From an uncultured Eubacterium sp. (GTDB lineage Bacteria > Bacillota > Clostridia > Lachnospirales > Lachnospiraceae), in contig CAJUIL010000025.1 of the NCBI GenBank assembly GCA_910586225.1, forward strand, positions 1 through 60,596: a stretch of DNA of 60,596 nucleotides, read 5' to 3'. The position numbers and the translations under genes were made by a program. Below are positions 52,372 through 60,301 of the stretch, piece after piece. The notes below the pieces were generated by a model, which did no database searches, was not told the origin of the DNA, and saw only the letters and a list, made by a program, of their open reading frames with translations. Position 1 is the first letter of the stretch; every line of letters begins with the position of its first letter.

Positions 52372-53351
52372 AGATAGGAAAAGTACCAGAGGCGGTTTTA
52401 AAAAGGTCTGTACTGAACCAGATACACGTTCGCAGGGAGGAGGTGCTGCTTGGCGCCTCCGTAGGCGAGGATTGTGCCGCTGCTGCGGTGGCGGAGGACG
52501 AAATGCTTGTTCTTTCGACGGATCCGATCACAGGCACCCTCAAGGATATCGGTCATCTGGCGGTACAGATTACAGTTAACGATCTGGCAAGCGCGGGGGC
52601 AGAGCCTGTTGGCATTATGCTCACGATCCTGCTTCCGGAGCGCGTCAGCGAGCAAAAGCTGCGGAATATGATGTCTCAGGCGGAAGAGGCCTGCGCAAGG
52701 GTAAACGTTCAGATCATGGGCGGACATACAGAAGTGACAAAAGCGGTGAACCAGCCGCTCATTTCTGTTGTCGGCGTTGGAAAGGCAAAAAAAGGAAAAC
52801 TGATATCCACAGCGGGCGCTCGTCCTGGGATGGATATTATCATGACAAAATGGATCGGTCTGGAAGGTACATCAATTCTTGCAAAGGAAAAAGAGACGGA
52901 GCTGCGCGCCAGATTTACACAGCCGTTTTTGGACGAGGCAAAGCGGCTGGATCAACTGCTGTCCGTGCTGCCGGAGGCAAAAATTGCAGTTCGTCATCAA
53001 GTGGCTGCGATGCATGACGTTACAGAGGGCGGTATTTTCGGAGCACTCTGGGAAATGGCGGAGGCATCAGGGGTCGGTCTGGAGATTGATTTGCGCAAAA
53101 TTCCAATCCGTCAGGAAACGGTGGAAATCTGTGAATATTTTGACATTAATCCGTATGAGCTGATCTCCAGCGGATGTATGCTGATGGCGGCAGCGGATGG
53201 GAATACGATTGTCCGTGAGCTGGAAAAAGCTGGCATTCATGCGGTCGTAGCAGGCAAGGCAACGGATGGGAACGACCGTGTGCTGTATACGGCGGGGGAA
53301 CGCAGGTTTTTAGAGCCGCCGAAGTCCGACGAATTATATAAAGTAGTGTAA
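52368..53351 (+). CDS. AIR synthase (PurM/HypE)-like protein
   Basis: 327 residues of the ATP-grasping PurM/HypE/ThiL superfamily: GASVGEDCAAAAV near the start, LSTDPITGTLKDIGHLAVQI with the metal-binding Asp, NDLASAGAEPVGIMLTILLP, then GGHTEVTKAVNQP and HDVTEGGIFGALWEMAEASG. These residues support ATP use, but the substrate is unknown; HypE, ThiL and SelD partners are not nearby. Translationally coupled to the vanW gene and followed by an Lrp regulator. Confidence 0.85.
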   Translation: MKIGKVPEAVLKRSVLNQIHVRREEVLLGASVGEDCAAAAVAEDEMLVLSTDPITGTLKDIGHLAVQITVNDLASAGAEPVGIMLTILLPERVSEQKLRNMMSQAEEACARVNVQIMGGHTEVTKAVNQPLISVVGVGKAKKGKLISTAGARPGMDIIMTKWIGLEGTSILAKEKETELRARFTQPFLDEAKRLDQLLSVLPEAKIAVRHQVAAMHDVTEGGIFGALWEMAEASGVGLEIDLRKIPIRQETVEICEYFDINPYELISSGCMLMAAADGNTIVRELEKAGIHAVVAGKATDGNDRVLYTAGERRFLEPPKSDELYKVV

Positions 53352-53376
53352 AACGCTTTTTTGAAAGAGGGAGTCT

Positions 53377-53859
53377 ATGCGTGAAAAAATATTAACTTTT
53401 ATCGAGAAAAACAGCCGTATTGATCTAAAGGAGCTGGCTGTCATTATTGGTGTGGATGAGATGACGGTTGCTCAGGAATTAAAAAGAATGGAAGAAGAGC
53501 ACATTATTTGCGGCTATCATACGTTGATCGACTGGGATAAAACCGATGTGGAAAAAGTTACCGCGATGATCGAGGTACGGGTGACACCGCAGCGCGATAT
53601 GGGATTTGATAAGGTGGCGGAGCGGATCTACAATTATCCAGAGGTAAACGCTGTGTTTTTGATCTCCGGCGGGTTTGACCTGCTTGTTACGCTGGAGGGC
53701 AAGACGCTGCGAGAAGTATCGCAGTTTGTAACGGATAAGCTGTCGACACTGGATTCTGTGCTGAGCACGAAGACAAATTTTATCCTGAAAAAATATAAAG
53801 ACCACGGAACGATTATCGCGGATGCGCCAAAGGATGAAAGGATGCTGATCACACCATGA
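53377..53859 (+). CDS. Lrp/AsnC-family regulator
   Basis: 160 residues: N-terminal HTH (NSRIDLKELAVIIGVDEMTV, AQELKRMEEE) and a C-terminal RAM ligand-binding domain (VTAMIEVRVTPQRDMGFDKV, VFLISGGFDLLVTLEG). Such proteins sense amino acids. It overlaps the following aminotransferase gene (ATGA), so it likely regulates that enzyme and perhaps itself. The start follows GAGGGAG. Confidence 0.9.
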   Translation: MREKILTFIEKNSRIDLKELAVIIGVDEMTVAQELKRMEEEHIICGYHTLIDWDKTDVEKVTAMIEVRVTPQRDMGFDKVAERIYNYPEVNAVFLISGGFDLLVTLEGKTLREVSQFVTDKLSTLDSVLSTKTNFILKKYKDHGTIIADAPKDERMLITP

Positions 53860-55043
53860 GAAATCCATTGTCAAAAGAAATCGTGAATATACAGCCTTCC
53901 GGTATCCGGAAGTTTTTTGATATTGTAAGCGAGATGAAGGACGCTATTTCTCTTGGTGTCGGAGAGCCGGATTTTGATACGCCGTGGCACATCCGGGACG
54001 AAGGAATTTACTCCCTAGAGAAGGGCCGGACGTTTTATACGTCCAATGCGGGCTTGAAGGAGCTGAAGATAGAGATAGCGAAGTATCTAAAGCGCAGATT
54101 TGATCTGGAATATGATTATAATAAAGAGGTGCTTGTTACGGTAGGGGGCAGCGAGGCGATTGATATTGCAATGCGCGCGATGCTGGACCCTGGCGACGAA
54201 GTACTTATTCCGCAGCCAAGTTACGTTTCTTATGAGCCTTGCTGCCGTCTGGCGAATGGTACGCCTGTGATCATTGAGCTGCAGGCAGAAAATGAGTTCC
54301 GTCTGACAAAGGAGGAGCTGGAGGCTGCGATCACGCCTAAGACAAAGCTGCTCGTACTGCCGTTTCCGAACAATCCGACCGGAGCGGTCATGGAGCGGCA
54401 CAATCTGGAGGAAGTAGCGCAGGTCGTTAGAGAGCATGACTTGTTTGTGTTAAGCGATGAGATTTATGCCGAGCTTACTTATGTCGAAGGCATGGATCAT
54501 GTATCGATTGCATCGCTGCCAGGTATGCGGGAGCGTACGATCGTGATCAACGGTTTTTCTAAGTCGCACGCTATGACTGGCTGGCGGCTTGGCTATGCCT
54601 GCGGGCCGCAGATGATCCTGGAGCAAATGCTTAAAATCCACCAGTACGCGATCATGTGTGCGCCGACCAACAGCCAGTATGCGGCTGTCGGCGCGCTGCG
54701 CAACGGGGACAGCGACGTGGCGGCTATGCGGGAGCAGTATAACGGCAGACGGCGTTATTTGATGCACGCATTTGAAGAGATGGGTTTGCCGTGCTTCGAG
54801 CCGTTTGGCGCGTTTTATGTATTCCCGTGTATTCAGGAGTTTGGTATGACGTCGGAGGAGTTTGCGGAAAAGCTTCTCGCTGAGGAAAAGGTGGCGGTTG
54901 TGCCAGGGACGGCATTTGGGGCGTGCGGCGAAGGGTTTATCCGGATATCGTATGCGTATTCGCTGGACAATCTGAAACTAGCGCTGGCCAGAGTCCGTAG
55001 GTTTATCGAAAAGCGAAAGGCTGCAGAAAAAATGGAGAAGTAG
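53856..55043 (+). CDS. PLP-dependent class I/II aminotransferase
   Basis: 395-residue fold type I aminotransferase. Signs are SLGVGEPDFDTPWHI, GGSEAIDIAMRAMLDPGDEV, LPFPNNPTGAV, the SDEIYAELTY segment, and Lys236 in NGFSKSHAMTGWRLGYA binding PLP. The final Arg is in FIRISYA. Closest to aspartate/aromatic or alanine aminotransferases of the PatA/MalY-like group; the substrate cannot be fixed. Coupled to the Lrp gene. Confidence 0.9.
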   Translation: MRNPLSKEIVNIQPSGIRKFFDIVSEMKDAISLGVGEPDFDTPWHIRDEGIYSLEKGRTFYTSNAGLKELKIEIAKYLKRRFDLEYDYNKEVLVTVGGSEAIDIAMRAMLDPGDEVLIPQPSYVSYEPCCRLANGTPVIIELQAENEFRLTKEELEAAITPKTKLLVLPFPNNPTGAVMERHNLEEVAQVVREHDLFVLSDEIYAELTYVEGMDHVSIASLPGMRERTIVINGFSKSHAMTGWRLGYACGPQMILEQMLKIHQYAIMCAPTNSQYAAVGALRNGDSDVAAMREQYNGRRRYLMHAFEEMGLPCFEPFGAFYVFPCIQEFGMTSEEFAEKLLAEEKVAVVPGTAFGACGEGFIRISYAYSLDNLKLALARVRRFIEKRKAAEKMEK

Positions 55044-55046
55044 ATC

Positions 55047-55550
55047 ATGTCAGGATTAAATATTGTGCTGCATCAGCCGGAAATCCCGCAAAATACGGGC
55101 AATATTGGACGTACCTGCGCAGCGGCCGGAGTCAGGCTGCACTTAATAGAACCGCTGGGATTTCAGCTGAATGAAAAAGCGTTAAAACGTGCCGGAATGG
55201 ATTACTGGCACGAGATTGACGTGACGACGTATGTGGATTACGCCGAGTTTCTGGAAAAAAATCCGGGGGCAAGGGTATATTACGCAACGACGAAGGGGCG
55301 GCAGCTTTATACGGAGGTTTCCTACGAGCCGGATTGCTTTTTGATGTTTGGAAAAGAAAGCGGCGGTATACCGGAAGAGATTTTAAAGGAGCATCCAGCT
55401 GAATGTATCCGTATCCCGATGCTGGGAGATACGCGTTCCCTGAACCTGTCTAACGCGGCGGCGATCGTATTATATGAAGCGCTCCGCCAGAACGGATTTG
55501 CGGATATGAAGCTGGAGGGAGAGCTGCATCGCCTGTCCTGGGAGGGATGA
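55047..55550 (+). CDS. trmL: tRNA (cytidine(34)-2'-O)-methyltransferase TrmL
   Basis: 167-residue SPOUT methyltransferase: VLHQPEIPQNTGNIGRTCAA at the start, GKESGGIPEEIL and the knot region MLGDTRSLNLSNAAAIVLYE. Methylates the wobble base of tRNA-Leu species. Three bases after the aminotransferase stop and four before ecfA1, so it is one operon. Confidence 0.93.
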   Translation: MSGLNIVLHQPEIPQNTGNIGRTCAAAGVRLHLIEPLGFQLNEKALKRAGMDYWHEIDVTTYVDYAEFLEKNPGARVYYATTKGRQLYTEVSYEPDCFLMFGKESGGIPEEILKEHPAECIRIPMLGDTRSLNLSNAAAIVLYEALRQNGFADMKLEGELHRLSWEG

Positions 55551-55554
55551 GAAA

Positions 55555-56409
55555 ATGAATATGATTAAGGCCGCAAAGCTCGTATTTGAATATATCCGGC
55601 GCGATGAGGAGGGCAATGTGGAAGCGATCCAGACGGCCCTTGACCAGGTAGACCTGGAGGTCCAGCAGGGGGAGTTTATCGCGGTGCTGGGACATAACGG
55701 CTCCGGGAAATCAACGCTTGCAAAGCATTTGAACGCGATTCTTGCACCAACGGAGGGCAGTCTGTGGATCGATGGAAACGACGCCAGGGATGATTCCAAG
55801 ATCTGGGAAATCCGGCAGAGTGCCGGTATGGTATTTCAGAATCCGGATAACCAGATCGTAGCCAGCGTCGTAGAAGAGGACGTTGGCTTCGGGCCGGAAA
55901 ATATCGGTGTTGCGACGGATGAGATCTGGACACGGGTGATGGACAGCCTAACAGCTGTCGGGATGTTAAAATACCGGAAGCATTCTCCAAACAAGCTGTC
56001 CGGTGGGCAGAAGCAGCGTGTCGCGATCGCGGGCGTCGTTGCAATGCAGCCAAAATGTATCGTGCTCGACGAGCCGACTGCGATGCTGGACCCGCTTGGG
56101 AGAGCGGATGTCCTGCGGACGGTGCATGAGCTGAACCGACAAAAAGGGGTTACGATCATTTTGATCACGCATTATATGGAAGAGGTTGTGGATGCGGATC
56201 GGGTTTACGTGATGGATCAGGGAAGGGTTGTGATGCAGGGGACGCCGCGGGAGATTTTTTCGCAGGTGGACGAGCTGAAGGCGCATCGCCTGGACGTACC
56301 GCAGATCACGCAGCTGGCGCATGAGCTGCGGCAGGAAGGACTGGATGTGCCGGAGGGAATACTGACGCGCGAAGAGCTTTTGCGGGAACTACAGCGGATC
56401 CGCCAGTAG
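55555..56409 (+). CDS. ecfA1: ECF transporter ATPase EcfA1
   Basis: 284-residue ATP-binding subunit of the vitamin/micronutrient energy-coupling factor. Walker A GHNGSGKST, signature LSGGQKQR, Walker B CIVLDEPTAMLDP. Works with EcfA2 and EcfT and swaps substrate-specific S components, none of which are in the window. The start follows GGGAGGGATG. In many Firmicutes rplQ precedes this gene, but here trmL does. Confidence 0.95.
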   Translation: MNMIKAAKLVFEYIRRDEEGNVEAIQTALDQVDLEVQQGEFIAVLGHNGSGKSTLAKHLNAILAPTEGSLWIDGNDARDDSKIWEIRQSAGMVFQNPDNQIVASVVEEDVGFGPENIGVATDEIWTRVMDSLTAVGMLKYRKHSPNKLSGGQKQRVAIAGVVAMQPKCIVLDEPTAMLDPLGRADVLRTVHELNRQKGVTIILITHYMEEVVDADRVYVMDQGRVVMQGTPREIFSQVDELKAHRLDVPQITQLAHELRQEGLDVPEGILTREELLRELQRIRQ

Positions 56410-56429
56410 AATAGTGAAGGAAAGGTACA

Positions 56430-57296
56430 ATGTCGATCATATTAGATAAGGTAAATTATGTATACGGCGCAGGGACAGCTTGTGAGATCCAGGCGTTAAA
56501 AAACATCAGCCTGAAAATAGAGGATGGTGAATTTATCGGAATCATTGGACATACCGGCTCCGGAAAATCAACGCTTATCCAGCATCTAAACGGACTGACA
56601 AAGGCGACAAGCGGCGGGATCTATTATAACGGGGAAGATATCTACGACCCGGATTACAATCTCAAAGAGCTGCGCAGCAAGGTCGGGCTTGTGTTCCAGT
56701 ATCCAGAGCATCAGCTGTTTGAAACGACGATTTTTGATGATGTCTGTTTCGGTCCCATGAACCAAGGGCTATCGAAAAATGAGGCGGGTTTGCGGGCGTT
56801 TGAAGCGCTGAAAAATGTGGGGATGCCGGAAGAGTTGTATTACCAGTCTCCGTTCGACCTTTCTGGGGGACAGAAGCGGCGTGTTGCGATTGCAGGAGTT
56901 TTGGCGATGAAGCCGGAGGTGCTTGTATTAGATGAACCGACGGCCGGGCTGGATCCGAAAGGCCGGGATGAGATTTTTGAGCAGATTGTCACAATGAAGC
57001 AGGAGTACTCAATGACGGTCATTCTTGTGTCGCACAGTATGGAAGATGTGGCAAAATATGTCGGCCGCATGATCGTAATGAATCAGGGAGAAATTGTGTT
57101 TGACGATATTCCGGCTCATGTGTTTTGTCATTACCGGGAACTGGAAGCGATCGGGCTGGCAGCGCCGCAGGTGACGTATCTGATGAATGAAATGCGGGCA
57201 GCTGGATTTGACGTGCGTACGGATGTGTCGGATCTGGAAGGAGCGAAAAAGGAAATTTTACGCTGTTATCATAAAGGAAGCGGAATGTATGATTAG
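56430..57296 (+). CDS. ecfA2: ECF transporter ATPase EcfA2
   Basis: 288-residue second ATPase: Walker A GHTGSGKST, Q-loop FQYPEHQLFE, signature LSGGQKRR, Walker B VLVLDEPTAGLDP. The C-terminal coupling helix (residues about 220-280) is typical. Overlaps ecfT by 8 bases. The ribosome site is GAAGGAAAGG. Confidence 0.95.
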   Translation: MSIILDKVNYVYGAGTACEIQALKNISLKIEDGEFIGIIGHTGSGKSTLIQHLNGLTKATSGGIYYNGEDIYDPDYNLKELRSKVGLVFQYPEHQLFETTIFDDVCFGPMNQGLSKNEAGLRAFEALKNVGMPEELYYQSPFDLSGGQKRRVAIAGVLAMKPEVLVLDEPTAGLDPKGRDEIFEQIVTMKQEYSMTVILVSHSMEDVAKYVGRMIVMNQGEIVFDDIPAHVFCHYRELEAIGLAAPQVTYLMNEMRAAGFDVRTDVSDLEGAKKEILRCYHKGSGMYD

Positions 57297-58113
57297 AGAT
57301 ATTACGATAGGACAGTATTATCCAGCTGATTCACTCCTGCACAGGCTGGACCCGCGGGTAAAGCTGTTTGGGACGATGTTGTTTTTGATCACTGTGTTTT
57401 CATTTAAGGGAATTGCCGGATTTGCACTGATCACCGTATTTCTGGCGGTGGTCATCCGTCTGTCGAAGGTGCCGTTTTGGTATATGGTCAAGGGTCTGCG
57501 GGCGATTGCGGTATTAGTGGTGCTGACAGCGGTGTTCAACCTGTTTTTGACGAGCAGCCCCAATGTGATCTGGGAGTGGAAATGGCTGCATATTACGCGG
57601 GAGGGTGTGGAGACAGCGGTAAAGATGGTGCTGCGCCTGATCTATTTGATCTTGGGGACATCCTTAATGACTCTGACAACGACGCCAAACCAGCTGACAG
57701 ATGGATTGGAAAAGTCGTTAAAGCCGCTGCAGGCGGTACGTGTTCCAGTCCATGAGATTGCAATGATGATGGCGATCGCGCTGCGGTTCATCCCTATTTT
57801 AATAGAAGAAACGGATAAGATTATGCGTGCGCAAATGGCGCGGGGCGCGGATTTTGAAAGCGGGAGCCTGCTGCGCAGGGCAAAGGCTATGATCCCGCTG
57901 CTCGTGCCGTTGTTTATCTCCGCCTTCCGTCGTGCCAACGACCTTGCGATGGCGATGGAGGCGCGCTGTTACCGAGGCGGGGCAGGCAGGACGAAGATGA
58001 AGCCTTTAAAATACAAAAAACAGGATTACGCAGCTTATCTGGCGTTGATCTTATTTTTTGCGGGGGTGCTGCTGCTGCGCAGACTGTCGTTTCCGATCGA
58101 TTTTCAACATTAA
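57289..58113 (+). CDS. ecfT: ECF transporter transmembrane subunit EcfT
   Basis: 274-residue membrane subunit with about five helices, plus the two coupling motifs containing Ala-Arg-Gly or similar: MARGADFES and EARCYRGGAGRTK. LDPRVKLFGTMLF near the start is the family signature. The ATG at 57289 lies inside ecfA2; an upstream frame from 57187 is not used. truA follows 14 bases later. Confidence 0.94.
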   Translation: MIRDITIGQYYPADSLLHRLDPRVKLFGTMLFLITVFSFKGIAGFALITVFLAVVIRLSKVPFWYMVKGLRAIAVLVVLTAVFNLFLTSSPNVIWEWKWLHITREGVETAVKMVLRLIYLILGTSLMTLTTTPNQLTDGLEKSLKPLQAVRVPVHEIAMMMAIALRFIPILIEETDKIMRAQMARGADFESGSLLRRAKAMIPLLVPLFISAFRRANDLAMAMEARCYRGGAGRTKMKPLKYKKQDYAAYLALILFFAGVLLLRRLSFPIDFQH

Positions 58114-58127
58114 AGGGCTTTTATGCT

Positions 58128-58889
58128 ATGAAAAGAATCAAGCTGACCGTAGCGTATGACGGGACAAATTACCATGGCTGGCAGGTACAGCCCACAGGCA
58201 TTACAATCGAAGAGGTTTTGAACAAAGCGCTGACAGAGCTGACCGGGGAGCCGGTTACCGTTATCGGTGCGAGCCGGACGGACTCTGGCGTTCATTCCTT
58301 GGGAAATGTAGCGGTATTTGATACAACTACCAAAATACCGCCGCAGAAGTTGTCCTATGCGCTCAACCAACGTCTGCCGGACGATATCGTTGTGCAGGAT
58401 TCCTGCGAGGTGGCGCCGGATTTTCATCCCAGACGCTGTGAAAGCCGCAAGACTTATGAATATAAAATCTTAAACCGGACATTTCCGCTGCCGCTGCATC
58501 GTCATGACTGCTACTTTACCTACCGCAGGCTGGATGTGGAAAAAATGCGCCAAGCCGCGTCTTATCTCGCCGGAGAACATGATTTTAAGAGCTTTTGCTC
58601 CGCACATTCCCAGGCAGATACGACTGTGCGCACGATCTACAGCCTGACGGTTGCAAAGGAACAGGATTTAATCACGATCCGGGTGACGGGCAGCGGTTTT
58701 TTATACAATATGGTGCGCATTATTGCAGGAACGCTTCTGCAGGCCGGAATGGGCGAGCTGCAGCCAGAACAACTGCCGGATATATTAAGCGCCTGCGACC
58801 GTTCCCGTGCAGGTCCGACAGCCCCGGCGCATGGGCTTACGATGATCGGGATCGATTTTTCTATGGGAATATTTGAAAATAAGCCTTGA
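58128..58889 (+). CDS. truA: tRNA pseudouridine synthase TruA
   Basis: 253 residues. Catalytic Asp in GASRTDSGVHSLGN, opening YDGTNYHGWQVQP, and the RRCESRKTYEYKI segment. Forms pseudouridine at positions 38-40 of tRNA. Standard position between ecfT and rplM. Its stop codon is shared with the -35 box of the rplM promoter. Confidence 0.95.
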   Translation: MKRIKLTVAYDGTNYHGWQVQPTGITIEEVLNKALTELTGEPVTVIGASRTDSGVHSLGNVAVFDTTTKIPPQKLSYALNQRLPDDIVVQDSCEVAPDFHPRRCESRKTYEYKILNRTFPLPLHRHDCYFTYRRLDVEKMRQAASYLAGEHDFKSFCSAHSQADTTVRTIYSLTVAKEQDLITIRVTGSGFLYNMVRIIAGTLLQAGMGELQPEQLPDILSACDRSRAGPTAPAHGLTMIGIDFSMGIFENKP

Positions 58890-58914
58890 CACACACGGCT
58901 GCGGGTACTATAAT
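58886..58914 (+). promoter_or_regulatory. Consensus promoter for rplM-rpsI
   Basis: TTGACA (58886-58891), 17-base spacer, TATAAT (58909-58914): a perfect sigma-A promoter. The -35 overlaps the truA stop codon (58887-58889). Confidence 0.93.
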
Positions 58915-58919
58915 ATTTA

Positions 58920-59058
58920 AGTCTGACATAGTGGAGAAATGCAGTAATTCCACTGCTGCATTTTAACTATATAATGATTCGGAGAAGGAAGAAGACGAAG
59001 CTTCCGGACATGGCTGAGTTTTTGGAGTTCTTACAAAAATTTTCAAGGAGGCAGACCA
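58920..59058 (+). ncRNA. L13-type ribosomal protein leader
   Basis: About 138 bases of untranslated leader between the promoter and rplM. GTGGA (58931-58935) can pair with TCCAC (58949-58953), and AAATGCAG (58937-58944) with CTGCATTT (58956-58963), in an interleaved way that would make a pseudoknot. GCAGT/ACTGC (58941-58945, 58952-58956) is a competing hairpin. GGAAG/CTTCC follows at about 58986-59004. An L13 leader autoregulatory RNA is known upstream of rplM in Firmicutes; membership here rests on position and structure, not on a covariance search. Confidence 0.6.
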
Positions 59059-59487
59059 ATGAACACATTTATGGCAAGTCCAGATACCATTAACAGAAAA
59101 TGGTATGTTGTAGACGCAGCAGGAATGACATTAGGACGTTTAGCATCAGAGATTGCTAAAGTATTAAGAGGCAAAAATAAACCAATTTTTACGCCGCATA
59201 TGGATACAGGCGATTACGTCATCGTAGTCAACGCTGAGAAGATTAAAGTAACAGGCAAAAAGCTCGACCAGAAGATTTACTACAAGCATTCCGGTTATGT
59301 TGGGGGAATGAAGGAAACCACATTGAAGGATATGTTGATCAGACATCCGGAAAGAGTTGTGGAACACGCAGTGAAGGGTATGCTCCCGAAGGGACCGCTG
59401 GGAAGACAGATGTACCGTAAGTTATTCGTATACGTCGGACCGGATCACAAGCACGCAGCGCAGAAACCGGAAGCTCTCACATTTTAA
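59059..59487 (+). CDS. rplM: Ribosomal protein L13
   Basis: 142-residue large-subunit protein: KWYVVDAAGMTLGRLASEIA, HMDTGDYVIVVNAEKIKVTG and the GMLPKGPLGRQMYRKLFVY signature. The start follows AAGGAGGCAGACCA. Co-transcribed with rpsI from the upstream consensus promoter. Confidence 0.97.
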   Translation: MNTFMASPDTINRKWYVVDAAGMTLGRLASEIAKVLRGKNKPIFTPHMDTGDYVIVVNAEKIKVTGKKLDQKIYYKHSGYVGGMKETTLKDMLIRHPERVVEHAVKGMLPKGPLGRQMYRKLFVYVGPDHKHAAQKPEALTF

Positions 59488-59510
59488 TCGGAAATAGGAG
59501 GTAAATTACA

Positions 59511-59903
59511 GTGGCTAATGCAAGATATTATGGAACAGGAAGAAGAAAAAGCTCTGTTGCCAGAGTATATCTGTTTCCAGGAACAGGCAAAATCACAATC
59601 AATAAAAGAGACATCGACGATTATCTCGGATTAGAGACATTAAAGGTTATTGTTCGCCAGCCATTAGAGGCTACAGGAACAGTAGATAAATTTGACGTAC
59701 TCGTAAATGTAAAGGGCGGCGGCTTCACAGGACAGGCAGGCGCAATCCGTCACGGTATCGCAAGAGCATTACTGGAAGCGGATTCTGATTACCGTCCGGT
59801 ATTAAAGAGTGCTGGATATCTGACACGTGATCCTCGTATGAAGGAAAGAAAGAAGTACGGTCTCAAGGCGGCTCGTCGCGCTCCGCAGTTCAGCAAGCGT
59901 TAA
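59511..59903 (+). CDS. rpsI: Ribosomal protein S9
   Basis: 130-residue small-subunit protein: YYGTGRRKSSVARVYLFPGT, GGGFTGQAGAIRHGIARALL and the tail KKYGLKAARRAPQFSKR whose last Lys-Arg reaches the P site. The start is GTG at 59511, preceded by TAGGAGG. Its 3' end is a known integration target for mobile elements in other Firmicutes; a ParB-like remnant lies 400 bases downstream here. Confidence 0.97.
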   Translation: MANARYYGTGRRKSSVARVYLFPGTGKITINKRDIDDYLGLETLKVIVRQPLEATGTVDKFDVLVNVKGGGFTGQAGAIRHGIARALLEADSDYRPVLKSAGYLTRDPRMKERKKYGLKAARRAPQFSKR

Positions 59904-59921
59904 ATTTTATCAAAATGGCTC

Positions 59922-59957
59922 AAAAAGCCCGGAAAATCAAGGTTTTCCGGGCTTTTG
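59922..59957 (+). terminator. Terminator after rpsI
   Basis: AAAAGCCCGGAAAA (59923-59936) pairs perfectly with TTTTCCGGGCTTTT (59943-59956): 14 pairs and T-tail. Confidence 0.93.
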
Positions 59958-59967
59958 CTTTTGATAG

Positions 59968-60162
59968 GGTTTGATGCAGTTTGACTTAAAAAAACCGTTT
60001 TTCACTAAATTTGTAGTGGTTCCCAATAAGATAACCGGGCAAAAAGAGGGGTAAGTGGTTACAAAATAGGATAACCGCAGGCCGATTTTTGCCGTTTGGA
60101 AGTGCGGCTTTTCAGCTCCTTCAAGGAAAATTTTTCGTCTGGATGGTTTGATATAATTTGAC
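59968..60162 (+). repeat. Imperfect 18-base direct repeats
   Basis: GGTTTGATGCAGTTTGAC (59968-59985) and GGTTTGATATAATTTGAC (60145-60162) match at 15 of 18 positions, 177 bases apart. Between them, GGTTA/TAACC inverted units and repeated ATAACCG motifs occur. No gene is visible from 59904 to 60301. This may be element-end or attachment-site debris. Confidence 0.4.
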
Positions 60163-60196
60163 CGAATTTGAATAATTGAATATGATTTTAATGCAG

Positions 60197-60226
60197 GCAC
60201 TCAGTATTTTTTGCTGGGTGCTTTTT
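60197..60226 (+). terminator. Terminator-like hairpin near the right edge
   Basis: GCACTCAG (60197-60204) pairs with CTGGGTGC (60214-60221), one G-U pair, followed by five T. Confidence 0.7.
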
Positions 60227-60257
60227 GCGTTTCCGGGGAACTGTATTCCGGGATCAG

Positions 60258-60298
60258 AAAAAGCTGTCACTTTTCAATTTTTGAAGTGGCGGCTTTTT
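60258..60298. terminator. Hairpin before the ParB-like remnant
   Basis: AAAAAGCTGTCACTT (60258-60272) pairs with AAGTGGCGGCTTTTT (60284-60298), 15 pairs with two G-U. A-run and T-run flanks make it a possible bidirectional terminator, placed just where the ParB-like reading begins. Confidence 0.7.
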
Positions 60299-60301
60299 CT
60301 A

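Noticed and set aside
59937..60200. 87-residue minus-strand open frame downstream of rpsI
   Set aside because: It runs through the rpsI terminator arm and has no ribosome site or family features.
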